Part shown: one piece after another, positions 17,434 to 25,456 of the stretch
How the letters are laid out: each line of letters starts with the position of its first letter
Numbering within the stretch: position 1 is the first letter of the stretch
NCBI RefSeq assembly: GCF_005406125.1
Contig: NZ_BIXZ01000003.1
Coordinates: 186,001 to 250,000 of the forward strand
Direction of reading: 5' to 3'
DNA length: 64,000 nt
Source: Haloarcula mannanilytica
GTDB lineage: Archaea > Halobacteriota > Halobacteria > Halobacteriales > Haloarculaceae
Notes under the pieces: generated by a model
Seen by the model: the letters and a program-made list of their open reading frames with translations, nothing else
The model's database searches: none
What the model was told of the DNA's origin: nothing
Translations under genes and position numbers: made by a program

Positions 17434-18768
17434 TCACTCAGTCGACGGTGAGTCGTCGCTGTCGCCCTCGCTAATGCGGATCGTCGTGATGCGAGCCCCG
17501 TCGACGCTCATCACCTCGAAGACGTAGCCAGCGGTTTCGACGCTGTCGCCGACTTCGGGCGCACGGTCGAGTCCGCCGAGTACCAGCCCGCCGAGGGTTT
17601 CGTATGCGTCGCTGTCGAGTTCGACGCCCAGCGTGTCGGCGACTGTCGACAGCGGGACGCCGCCGTCGGCGTCGTAGCTCCCGTCGCTTCGTTTATGTAT
17701 CGAGTGCTCCCGATCCTCAACGTCGAACCCATCGCGCAGGTCGCCGACGACAGCCTCGACCACGTCCTCGACCGTCGCAATACCCTCGAAGGACCCCCAC
17801 TCGTCGATGACCGCCGCCATCTGCTGGTGGTCCTGCCTGAACTGCAACAGCAGGTCGCTGATGGCGGTGGTCTCCGGAACGACGAGGACCTCACGGGCGA
17901 TGTCCTCGGCGGTCGCGTCGCCGTCGCCCTCCTCGCTCGCCCGGACCACGTCCTTGACATCGAGGAACCCGACGACCTGATTGCTGTCGTCGGCGTCGAC
18001 GACCGGATAGCGCGTGTGGCCTTCGTCGAGGACGAGCGCTCGAATATCCGACAGCGTGGCGTCGGCGGGCACGCTCACCACGTCTGGCAGCGGGACCATG
18101 ACCTCCCGGACGTTGGTGTCGTCGAGGTCGAACACGCGCTCGATCATCTGTACCTCTGCGGTGTCGATGTTCCCCTCCTCGCCGGAGCGGGCCAGTACCC
18201 GCCGTATCTCGCGTTCGCCGAGCGTCTCGTCCGTCTCGGAGGCCGGCGGGACACCGAGCAGTTGCGTGAAGGCGTTGGCCGAGCCGTTGAACACGACGAT
18301 ACCCGGGTAAAACAGGTAGTAGAAGAATTTCATCGGCGGTGCGAGCCACAGGGAGAGCTGTTCTGTCCGGGCGATAGCGAACGTTTTGGGCGCGAGTTCG
18401 CCGAAAACGACGTGGAGGAACGTGATGATGCTGAACCCGACCGCAAACGCGACGAGGTGGAGGAGGCTCTCGGGCAACACCGGGGCCAGAACGGGTTCGA
18501 GCAGCGCCGCGACGGCGGGCTCACCGACCCACCCCAGACCGAGCGACGCGAGCGTGATGCCGAGCTGGGTCACCGCGAGATAGTTGTCGAGGTCCGTCAT
18601 CACCGCCTGGAGCGACCCCGAACCGGCCCGCCCCTCCTCGGCCAGCTGATCGACCGACGTGCCGCGCACGCGAACGAAAGCGAACTCCGCGGCGACGAAG
18701 AAACCGTTCAGTCCAACGAGGAACAGCGCTAGCACCAGCTGTGCCGCCGAGAGCGCGACGTTTACCAT
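17434..18768 (-). CDS. CNNM/CorC-type (hemolysin C family) membrane protein with DUF21 and CBS domains
   Basis: The 444-residue protein has an N-terminal DUF21 domain with four membrane segments (about 1-190), a CBS pair (about 205-330, beginning MIERVFDLDDTNVREVMVPLPDV) and a C-terminal CorC_HlyC domain (about 350-435). Proteins of this architecture (CNNM, CorC, YfjD) export or regulate divalent cations such as Mg2+. The CBS pair probably senses nucleotides. It is single, about 80 bases upstream (in transcription) from the second aldo/keto reductase, on the same strand. Confidence 0.9.
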   Translation of the reverse strand: MVNVALSAAQLVLALFLVGLNGFFVAAEFAFVRVRGTSVDQLAEEGRAGSGSLQAVMTDLDNYLAVTQLGITLASLGLGWVGEPAVAALLEPVLAPVLPESLLHLVAFAVGFSIITFLHVVFGELAPKTFAIARTEQLSLWLAPPMKFFYYLFYPGIVVFNGSANAFTQLLGVPPASETDETLGEREIRRVLARSGEEGNIDTAEVQMIERVFDLDDTNVREVMVPLPDVVSVPADATLSDIRALVLDEGHTRYPVVDADDSNQVVGFLDVKDVVRASEEGDGDATAEDIAREVLVVPETTAISDLLLQFRQDHQQMAAVIDEWGSFEGIATVEDVVEAVVGDLRDGFDVEDREHSIHKRSDGSYDADGGVPLSTVADTLGVELDSDAYETLGGLVLGGLDRAPEVGDSVETAGYVFEVMSVDGARITTIRISEGDSDDSPSTE

Positions 18769-18911
18769 CGCAACTCTCCGACGGCGGCGTCAGTCGCTTT
18801 CGGTGTGTGCATACCGATGCATTACGGCCGACATACTAAAGTGCTGGAATCGGCGTGTGCAAGTGACTGCCATCACCTCCTTCTAAGCGCTGATAGCGAA
18901 TTCACGGGAAA

Positions 18912-18933
18912 GGCCTCGGCACTCACAACTCAC
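18912..18933. repeat. Direct repeat, left copy, flanking the toxin-antitoxin pair
   Basis: GGCCTCGGCACTCA followed at once by CAACTCAC. The same two blocks, with three extra bases between them, recur in the same orientation at 19834-19858. The two copies bracket the PIN toxin and its antitoxin. Confidence 0.6.
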
Positions 18934-18985
18934 AATCTATCCATAGTGGAAGTATTTAACGCGCCTCTGGAGTCCGCTTGTTCCG

Positions 18986-19456
18986 TTACCGTTCGTCCAG
19001 CATCCGGATGCCGCGCTCTACGACTGCCTCGGTCACGAAGAGACTCGTCTCACGCTGGAGTGCTCGCATACGCGATACCGCTTCATCTCTGTCGAGCAAT
19101 CCGCGGCCGTAACCGAGCGCGATGATGCCGATGGAACCGTGAACTTCGATGCCAGCGGCAGACGCTGCCTCTCGGGCTGCGAGGTCGTCGGTCAAGAGAA
19201 CGACGCCCCGATCCTCTGCGACCGCAATCGCAGCACGTTCCCCGGCATCCAGTTCTTCAGATCCGAGTTGGCTTTCCTCGGCTTCGACGAGTTCGTACGA
19301 GAGGTCGGCCAATCCGTCCGGAACACCACCGGCCTCAACTTCCTCGTAAACCGTCTCTGGAACGAGGAGCGTGTCAAACGTCGAGAGCAGTTCAAGCGAA
19401 TCTATTTCGGCGAGGTGAATGAGCGGCCCCGTGTCCGAGACAGCCGCAAGTGTCAC
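18986..19456 (-). CDS. PIN-like/DUF3368 toxin component
   Basis: The 156-residue protein starts MTLAAVSDTGPLIHLAEI, with the first acidic PIN residue in the DTGPL motif, and continues with LDAGERAAIAVAED (conserved Glu) and VVLLTDDLAAREAASAAGIEVHGSIGII (paired aspartates, then the GxxG segment). This is the DUF3368 branch of PIN nucleases, usually VapC-like RNases in toxin-antitoxin pairs. Its ATG overlaps the upstream antitoxin stop by 4 bases. The gene pair lies between direct repeats at the edge of an AT-rich island, consistent with horizontal transfer. Confidence 0.85.
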   Translation of the reverse strand: MTLAAVSDTGPLIHLAEIDSLELLSTFDTLLVPETVYEEVEAGGVPDGLADLSYELVEAEESQLGSEELDAGERAAIAVAEDRGVVLLTDDLAAREAASAAGIEVHGSIGIIALGYGRGLLDRDEAVSRMRALQRETSLFVTEAVVERGIRMLDER

Positions 19457-19704
19457 GCGTTCAAGCCCCAGTCGACATCTTCCTCGACAACCTCACGTTC
19501 TCGTTCTGCTCGCTCGACTTTCGTCCGGCCGACACGGTCGATTGCTTCTTCGCGGTCCAGTTCGTCGTCTAGGTACCGCGCAAGAACGATATCTTCCCAC
19601 AGGTCTTCGAGACCGCGTTCGAGAGCTTGTTCGAATACCTCGGACTCCGGAAGGCCGCGAGCCTCGGCAATTTCTCGAACCCGGTCGGAGATTTCGGCGG
19701 CCAT
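19453..19704 (-). CDS. Antitoxin partner of the PIN protein
   Basis: The 83-residue acidic protein begins MAAEISDRVREIAEARGLPESEVFEQALERGL, a ribbon-helix-helix-like N-terminal region, followed by a charged helical tail (DREEAIDRVGRTKVERAEREREVVEEDV) that probably wraps the toxin. ATG 19704 is preferred over an upstream ATG because the extension does not add family-like sequence. The 4-base ATGA overlap with the toxin gene is typical of such pairs. The antitoxin probably represses its own operon; no clear operator is visible. Confidence 0.8.
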   Translation of the reverse strand: MAAEISDRVREIAEARGLPESEVFEQALERGLEDLWEDIVLARYLDDELDREEAIDRVGRTKVERAEREREVVEEDVDWGLNA

Positions 19705-19833
19705 ATTCGTGTGATTGCTCGGCAATGTTCTTAAATCCGTGTCTGCCTACTTGGCGTGTATTCGACCGGGGCCTATGTCTACTGTGGCCACAGCTAGATG
19801 TCGTTAGAGACGCTATCGACCGTGAAAAATGCC

Positions 19834-19858
19834 GGCCTCGGCACTCATGTCAACTCAC
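19834..19858. repeat. Direct repeat, right copy, flanking the toxin-antitoxin pair
   Basis: GGCCTCGGCACTCA, three bases, then CAACTCAC; partner of 18912-18933. Immediately after it lies a short hairpin, GTGGTA/TACCAC, near 19860-19878, and the composition then drops sharply to AT-rich. Confidence 0.6.
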
Positions 19859-20102
19859 TGTGGTACTACAGTTACCACATTATTCTATATTATCGGAAAC
19901 GACTAGAAACTTTCGAAAGACGCTAATTATCCTATCAAGACCAAGTTCTAGGAACTGAATCTAGATAATTTGATTTAATATTTGGCTTGGCTTAGACCAC
20001 TCTTTTTTAAGAGGGTCAATTACTTGTCTGGCAATACTTAGTGACGAAAACAACTCAATAAATGAATGGAATTTTAGTAGTTGAGGAAACTGTTGAAATT
20101 TA
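19859..20102. other. AT-rich spacer at the left edge of the accessory island
   Basis: About 240 bases of sharply lower GC than the flanks. It holds a small hairpin near 19860 but no coding frame I would trust. A minus-strand frame at 19961-20242 is antisense to the better frame at 20103 and has the composition of a chance ORF. Confidence 0.5.
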
Positions 20103-20633
20103 ATGAGTAGCGGAGGACTGAATTCTTTCGAGTTGATTGTAAAGGCACAATACTTCTTTCCTATAGAACCCTCTGAAGAGAATCTAAGATCTATACAGAA
20201 TAGATTGATACAGATGCCGATGGAGGACGGATTCCGGATCAAAGACAGTCCACTTCCGTTCGTGCCGGTTGACCGTGCAATGGAATTTTGTCGTATGCCG
20301 CTGTCCAGTGAAAGATCTCGCTGGGAGAAAATTAAAGGATTCTAAAGCGAGAATAATAATCAAAGAGAGCCATTTGGCGGAGATAATTTCATTCGGAGGT
20401 TGAAACGACTGTGTGACGATCTCTCCTTCCGTCTTGTATTCAGGTTCAAAACATTTCGAGGGGAAGAGGCAGAAGGATACGACGTATTCGTCGAATCAAC
20501 ACCTACGCTTCTGCAGAAATCCCGGCAAGTCAAACTACCCTCTGATCACAGTTATAAACCGGATGGTAGGCGGGCATACTACAAGCGTGATATACACGCT
20601 GTCCAGCGGATCGAGTCCTGGTACGTTGAGTAA
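20103..20633 (+). pseudogene. Gene of unknown function split by one in-frame TAA
   Basis: Two frames, 20103-20345 and 20400-20633, are in the same phase and separated only by a TAA at 20343-20345; reading through gives 176 coherent residues ending KRDIHAVQRIESWYVE. The first part starts MSSGGLNSFELIVKAQYFFP. I recognise no family. The shared phase suggests one ancestral gene interrupted by a nonsense change, although two separate small genes (the second starting at TTG 20400) are possible. GC content is well below the flanks, pointing to foreign origin. The neighbouring sequence up to 20750 has no other frame worth reporting. Confidence 0.45.
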
Positions 20634-20750
20634 CTGTGTTTCCTGTGTTCTGCGATACCTGCTATTGCTTGTAGTCAGTTCATTACCATTAATTATCTAT
20701 CAGACCGCGAGTATTATTTTGAGGCAGCTACAGGCCTCGGATTAAGGGTC

Positions 20751-20764
20751 TTAGGCCGCCCTAG
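20751..20764 (+). promoter_or_regulatory. Possible degenerate iron-box palindrome
   Basis: TTAGGCCGCCCTAG differs from the TTAGGnnnnCCTAA consensus at the last base and lies about 90 bases before the TTG start at 20857. A short hairpin (ACGCC/GGCGT, T-rich loop) follows at 20765-20781 and could be a terminator for upstream transcripts. The spacing is unlike the four good boxes, so regulation is uncertain. Confidence 0.25.
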
Positions 20765-20856
20765 ACGCCTTTTTCGGCGTTAGTTATATGGGGGTTGGAA
20801 GTGTATGTTGACATGTCTCCCACTACGAAAAACAAGACGGAGACGGAGAGCAAACT

Positions 20857-21741
20857 TTGAGTTCGCACGTAGACACAAGAGAACTCGGTAGAGGACAGCA
20901 AACACTGCATGAAGCGGTTAATTCTCACCGGATATACGAGCCGGTTAGAGGTGTTCATCCCCGTGTTGAGCTTCCTGACGAGGAGTTCGAGGAGTGGCTC
21001 GACGGCAACCGGGAAGTCGAGTACGTGATAATTAATTTCTCGGATGCTGAAGAGGTGAAAGAGCGGGACGGGGATCTCAGCCAGGTTTTGGAGCCTTGGC
21101 ATATCCCGGTGATCCTTGGGACGGAGCACGATGAGTACGTGAACAGGCGTACTTTCCAGGACGTAGTGGATTTGCTGGAGGTGGCGCAGCCAGCGATCTA
21201 CGTTCCGGACGTGGTCTACAGCTACAACTGGATGGACGAAGAGATCCAGGAATATGCTATCGAGGCGTATACTGGCCACGTTCGGGATCTTCAAAAGGAG
21301 ATTATCAAGCAAGACTTCGATGTCCGGTTGATCCCGACGAACAAGGGCTGGAAGTACGAACACTTCACGGAGTACCAGGAGCTGTTCGATGAGTTTGACT
21401 ACGAAGAGTTCGCATTCTACGCCGTCCAGTACACTGGCTGGGATGCTGGGAACGCGATCAACGTACTTCGGAGCCACGTCAGGAACTCGATAGCCGCCCT
21501 GGATATGGAGGACGTTTTCCTGATCGGACGGCTTGCAGAGGACGATTTACTGGATTTCGCTCCGCGTGTCCGTGGAGCGACTGGGCTTCGGCAGTGGACT
21601 GACGACTGCTCGACGGAAGACGGGCTTTCGCAAGGTCTGTGGCCCGAGTTTCAGGAAGGCCGGGAGGCCAAGCTGTCGGTCAACGACGGGCAGGAGCAGA
21701 GGCCGATGAACGAGTTCGGCGGCAGGAAGGAGGACAACTGA
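20857..21741 (+). CDS. Uncharacterised protein with a probable TIM-barrel-like fold (DUF6610-like)
   Basis: The 294-residue acidic protein is not one I can name with certainty; it resembles haloarchaeal proteins filed as DUF6610. Alternating hydrophobic strands and helices (VEYVIINFSD, IPVILGTEH, AIYVPDVVYSYNWM, DVRLIPTNKGWKYEHFTEY, FAFYAVQYTGW, DVFLIGRLAEDDLLDFAPRVRGATGL) suggest a barrel, distantly reminiscent of tRNA-guanine transglycosylase-like folds, but no catalytic motif is clear. It begins at TTG 20857 behind a GGAG. The next gene starts 3 bases after its stop behind a GGAGG, so the two form an operon. A role in nucleic acid modification is only a guess. Confidence 0.65.
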   Translation: MSSHVDTRELGRGQQTLHEAVNSHRIYEPVRGVHPRVELPDEEFEEWLDGNREVEYVIINFSDAEEVKERDGDLSQVLEPWHIPVILGTEHDEYVNRRTFQDVVDLLEVAQPAIYVPDVVYSYNWMDEEIQEYAIEAYTGHVRDLQKEIIKQDFDVRLIPTNKGWKYEHFTEYQELFDEFDYEEFAFYAVQYTGWDAGNAINVLRSHVRNSIAALDMEDVFLIGRLAEDDLLDFAPRVRGATGLRQWTDDCSTEDGLSQGLWPEFQEGREAKLSVNDGQEQRPMNEFGGRKEDN

Positions 21742-21744
21742 ACG

Positions 21745-22947
21745 ATGGTTATCTTCATGGGTTCATACAGCGGCGGCGACTACGGTTCGTCCGATGACGA
21801 TGATTCACAGGATGAAGGATCGGCAGATGATCACTCGCAGCCCGGTTTAGATGATTACGGTGGCGGCGACGGAAGCGATGACTCTGAGCAGGAATCTGAT
21901 AGCGGTGCAGGTGCTGCTGCCGCGGGCGCTGCCGGTGCTGCTGGTACCGCGGCTGGCGCTGGTGCTGCTTCTGGTGGTGCTGGATCAGGAGCTGGTGCAG
22001 GTGCTGGTACGGGTACAGGAACTGAGCCAGCAGAAGGCGACGATTCCGAAGACACGGATGAATCCAACGACGGTGAAGACGAGGAGGAAGAAGATCAGCC
22101 AGACGTCCCGGACATCGAGGAGCCGGATATAGAACCGGAAGACGACGTCGACGAACCTGAGTCAGAGGAAGACACGGAGGAGGACGCCGAGGAAGAGGAA
22201 GATGAAGACGAGGACGAGGAAGAAGATGAGACTGTGGTCGTGGTTCAGGAGGTCGATGCGTTGAGCGCGATGTCCTGGGGCGTCCAACCGGTGATGAAAC
22301 GTGTCGAAGAGTGCTACTGTGAAGAGATCGAACTCTTTTACAAACCAGCTCCAGTCCGTGAAGTTGACCCGGAGCAGGAGAAACAGAAGTGGATTGACGC
22401 CGGACAGCAGTTCGGTATGCCGGTTGATCCCTCGTTCTGGGACGATGATCCGCCGGAGTCTACGGAACTGGTCAACAAGGCCTTCGAGGCAGCTATCGAG
22501 CAGTCCCGGGGAATGGATTACATCAGGGCGTTGTGGCGTCACGGTGTTGCAGCTGGCCGCGATATCCACGACCGGGAAGTCCTGATTGAGTCGGCGTCAG
22601 ATATCGGTCTGGACCAGGAACGGTTCGAGGAGGATCTGGATAGAGTGGAACTGGAGGTCGGGGAGTGTGGTGAGCTTCCTTTCACCTTCATGGAGATCCA
22701 AGGGAATCCCGTTCCGAAGAATGGCCGAGTCCGGTACTCGGACTTCAAGACCCAGTTCACGTTCCAGGGCATCGATGAGCAGGAGCCTCAGGAACTGCAG
22801 GGATTCGTGGAGGAACACGGGCCTGTGGCTACCCCGGAAGTGATGGAGGTGTACGGAGTCCAGCGGGAGGAAGCCGTTCAGCGTCTCCAAGATCTAGACA
22901 GTGTTTCGTCGTTCGAGGTCAGCGGCGAAAAGTTCTGGACGCTCTAA
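21745..22947 (+). CDS. Acidic fusion protein with a DsbA/FrnE-like domain lacking both active-site cysteines
   Basis: The 400-residue protein has a glycine/alanine-rich stretch (about 54-92), a very acidic stretch (about 97-162), then a DsbA-type thioredoxin domain. DALSAMSWG (171-179) aligns with the family's D-x-x-C-x-x-C-W-G, so both cysteines are serine (Ser174, Ser177). The helical insert follows (KWIDAGQQFGMPVDPSFWDDDPP... to about 300), and the C-terminus resembles a winged helix (ATPEVMEVYGVQREEAVQRLQDL). Redox activity is not expected; a binding or scaffold role is likelier. It follows the DUF6610-like gene within 3 bases. Start ATG 21745 has GGAGG about 10 bases upstream. Confidence 0.7.
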   Translation: MVIFMGSYSGGDYGSSDDDDSQDEGSADDHSQPGLDDYGGGDGSDDSEQESDSGAGAAAAGAAGAAGTAAGAGAASGGAGSGAGAGAGTGTGTEPAEGDDSEDTDESNDGEDEEEEDQPDVPDIEEPDIEPEDDVDEPESEEDTEEDAEEEEDEDEDEEEDETVVVVQEVDALSAMSWGVQPVMKRVEECYCEEIELFYKPAPVREVDPEQEKQKWIDAGQQFGMPVDPSFWDDDPPESTELVNKAFEAAIEQSRGMDYIRALWRHGVAAGRDIHDREVLIESASDIGLDQERFEEDLDRVELEVGECGELPFTFMEIQGNPVPKNGRVRYSDFKTQFTFQGIDEQEPQELQGFVEEHGPVATPEVMEVYGVQREEAVQRLQDLDSVSSFEVSGEKFWTL

Positions 22948-23057
22948 ATCGATTTCACACCGGTTTCCCGAGTTATAGGTTCTAGACGTCTGATGCTGGA
23001 ATAGAGGATGCGAAGATCCCTCAGTGTCACACGTTTTGCTCCCACACCACTTCATAC

Positions 23058-23985
23058 TGCTCTGTTGAATAGCGATCTAATTAGCTGTTATCGCGGAGTA
23101 GAAGGACGAAGCCGAGGAAATCGACTCTGTCATGGAAATCGACATCCTCGACTTCGTTGAAGAGTGTCGGCATCTAGCTAAACAAGCGTTAGGGAAGCAT
23201 GCGGGCGAGCCCGCCAGCGGCGGGTTCGCCCGCTGGATCCACGTTGTGTTGCACTGTTTCCGACTCGAAGAAGAGCACAGCTTCCGTGAAACGCCGAATC
23301 GGCTGAAATACATGGCGGAACTCCGCGACATTCTTGACCTTGATCAAGACGATCTCCCGGATTACACGACGATCTACAAATCGTTTGATCGGCTCAAAAT
23401 GTGGGTGTGGCGGGCGTTGCTGCGCGTTTCAGCGCAGCAACACCCGCAGTCTGGTCACGTAGCACTCGACAGCACGTTCTTCGACCGACGCTCGGCCTCA
23501 TCGTACTACCGACAGCGGTCTGGAAGCACTGTAAAAACGCTGAAAGTGACGACATTAACCGATATAGAGTCACTGGCTGTGCTTGACGTACATATCTCAG
23601 CACGGTGGCAACACGACACGAAGACCGGACCGCAGGTCGTCCGCCGGAACGCGGACGACCTGCAGTCCGTCGCCGCTGACTCTGGTTTCCAAGATTGGAA
23701 CACCGAGTACGAGATTGCTGCACTAGATATCGACTATCTTGTACACTACCGCGGTTCCTCACTGAACGCAACCGCGAATAACGCGCTCATCCGGTCAAAA
23801 GGGTACACTCAGCGCTGGATGGCTGAAACTTCGTATTCGACAACAAAGCGCTCGCTCGGCGATGCCGTGCGAGCGCTTGGCTGGTATCGACAGTTCCGTG
23901 AAATTGTCCTGATGTTCGCCATCACAAACATAGAAACGCTCTGTGAGCCGCTCTAACTATGATTCAGCATCTATTCAACAGAGCA
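23058..23985 (+). mobile_element. IS5-type insertion sequence
   Basis: Perfect 15-base terminal inverted repeats, TGCTCTGTTGAATAG (23058-23072) and its complement CTATTCAACAGAGCA (23971-23985), enclose one intact transposase gene; total length about 930 bases. I see no convincing target duplication at the edges. It is inserted downstream of the SxxS DsbA-like gene and interrupts no recognisable gene. Confidence 0.9.
23132..23956 (+). CDS. IS5-family (haloarchaeal) transposase
   Basis: The 274-residue protein has a DDE-type nuclease layout: VALDSTFFDRRSASSYYRQRSG with the first Asp, VAADSGFQDWNTEYEIAALDIDYLVHYRG with the second, and AETSYSTTKRSLGDAVRALGWYRQFREIVLMF with the conserved Glu and Y-(2)-R-type region. 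It looks full length and active. The coding strand contains four long potential hairpins (23201-23233, 23411-23446, 23627-23668, 23844-23880), with stems of 15-18 bases and one or two imperfections. Internal hairpins of this size are unusual for coding sequence. Confidence 0.9.
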   Translation: MEIDILDFVEECRHLAKQALGKHAGEPASGGFARWIHVVLHCFRLEEEHSFRETPNRLKYMAELRDILDLDQDDLPDYTTIYKSFDRLKMWVWRALLRVSAQQHPQSGHVALDSTFFDRRSASSYYRQRSGSTVKTLKVTTLTDIESLAVLDVHISARWQHDTKTGPQVVRRNADDLQSVAADSGFQDWNTEYEIAALDIDYLVHYRGSSLNATANNALIRSKGYTQRWMAETSYSTTKRSLGDAVRALGWYRQFREIVLMFAITNIETLCEPL

Positions 23986-24007
23986 CGTTGTTCTGGAACT
24001 ATAGGCG

Positions 24008-24280
24008 TCAAGAGTACAGTGAGTACATGAGCATCACGAATCCGACGGCAGTGAAACTACTCTGAATGATTGCGCTTTCGACGACTGGCAGGGAGAGGAG
24101 CTGATGAGCACTTCCGGCGAGTAGCGTTCCTGTCGTGATGAAACCGATTCCCAGACAAAGCGCTCGCAAGTGAGACGCTTTCTTTCGACGGTAGGCCTTG
24201 TACGTGAGCCACGTTAGTACGGTCCCACAAACCAGAATCACTGTTTTGATTGTGGTTAAAGCGAGTATGGTTAGGTCCAT
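24008..24280 (-). CDS. Small membrane protein, DUF7521-like
   Basis: The 90-residue protein starting MDLTILALTTIKTVILVCG has three hydrophobic segments and the pattern seen in haloarchaeal DUF7521 proteins: KTxxLxxGxxLTWLTYKAYRRKKASHLRALCLGIGFITTGTLLAGSAHQ. Function unknown. ATG 24280 is chosen over the upstream extension, which is not hydrophobic and not family-like. It is divergent from the gene at 24484. In other haloarchaea such genes often sit beside small winged-helix regulators, but none is seen here. Confidence 0.65.
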   Translation of the reverse strand: MDLTILALTTIKTVILVCGTVLTWLTYKAYRRKKASHLRALCLGIGFITTGTLLAGSAHQLLSLPVVESAIIQSSFTAVGFVMLMYSLYS

Positions 24281-24483
24281 TCTGGTTCGAACTCTCGCTG
24301 ACGCCGTACTATATAATTTGGCGTGTTCCCAACATTTGGAAATAGTACTTCCAATTATGAGACAGTAGAGAGAATATGAGGACAAGTTACGGTAATCAGG
24401 AGAACGAATATATTCCGCTACCGTACTAAGTAGCTGGCCCATTTGTGATCTGTTGTCACGGTCAGTGCCAGTACACGAACAGT

Positions 24484-25347
24484 ATGCCTAATACCGAGAG
24501 CACAGAGGCACAAGACGTGCTTGTAGACAAATGTCTCGCAGGCACCGTCTCGTTGGGAGTCCCCATACTGGATGTCTACGGAGCTCTGCCCGGCGTAGCC
24601 GGTGGGGTCATCGCGACTGTGCTAGGGGTGGCTGCGACGATCCGTGGAGTCAAAAGCGTGAGGGACTCGTGGAGATTATTGACTATCGATTCAGTGCCAC
24701 TTCGTGAGGCTGTCGCGACTGATGGGTTAGTTCGGGTCCACGGGACTGTTCGCCCGCCTCGGCCAGACGACACCCTCGTATCACCGATTCGGGAAGAAGA
24801 GTGCGTTGCATACGAGTACAATATCTACCACCAGGTGCAGGGGACTGGGGACCCTTCTATCGACGCTGGCATCGAATACAGTCCGTTCATCATCTCTGAC
24901 GGGACGGCGGAGATATATGTCAACCCCTCAGAAGAGAGTCTCTCACTGAAACACGAGACGGAGACAGTCATAGGTGAAGAATTGCTGGAACAGGTGGACG
25001 AAGCGAGACTTGATCTGGAGCCGTCGGCGGACACAGACTCCGGCCTGTTTGAGGACCCCACCGAACTTGTAGAGGGAACACTCCGTGTCGGCGAAACGGT
25101 AAGCGTCGTTGGGAACGCAAGCACAGCACCGGAGAGTGGAGCCGGAGGTGCAGATGGAGTCATGACACCGGTGGACGGGAACCTGATAGTGGCGAACGAT
25201 GAGCCAGAAAGTGCCGCGTTGAGAACGGGTGCTCGGGGACTTTTCCTGCTGGTCCTCGGGCTGGGATTCGATGTCATCGGCATAAGCGCTCTCATGGCTA
25301 ATACAGATAGTTTCGTGGAGATGTTACAGCTTGCCGGTACGATTTGA
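24484..25347 (+). CDS. Membrane protein with a GIDE/MUL1-like middle domain
   Basis: The 287-residue protein has a hydrophobic hairpin near residues 25-55 (PILDVYGALPGVAGGVIATVLGVAATI), a soluble central domain and a C-terminal hydrophobic segment (GLFLLVLGLGFDVIGISALM). The central part (VRVHGTVRPPRPDDTLVSPIREEECVAYEYNIYHQ ... SPFIISDGTAEIYVNP) follows the GIDE domain pattern known from E3 ligase MUL1 and many archaeal membrane proteins: G-x-[VA], SP, CVAY, F.I.DGTG. No RING finger is present. Function in archaea is unknown. Start ATG 24484 gives a polar N-terminus before the first helix. Confidence 0.6.
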   Translation: MPNTESTEAQDVLVDKCLAGTVSLGVPILDVYGALPGVAGGVIATVLGVAATIRGVKSVRDSWRLLTIDSVPLREAVATDGLVRVHGTVRPPRPDDTLVSPIREEECVAYEYNIYHQVQGTGDPSIDAGIEYSPFIISDGTAEIYVNPSEESLSLKHETETVIGEELLEQVDEARLDLEPSADTDSGLFEDPTELVEGTLRVGETVSVVGNASTAPESGAGGADGVMTPVDGNLIVANDEPESAALRTGARGLFLLVLGLGFDVIGISALMANTDSFVEMLQLAGTI

Positions 25348-25456
25348 TTTCTTCGCGCTGAATCCATCGAGACGACTTTTACGAGCTACGCATCGACTAC
25401 GCTGTCGCCACTCTTGGTGAGGACTTACTCGCTCAGTTAGACTCGACTGTGAAAGG

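Noticed and set aside
19961-20242. Minus-strand frame of 93 codons in the AT-rich spacer
   Set aside because: Antisense to the more coherent frame at 20103 and without recognisable motif.
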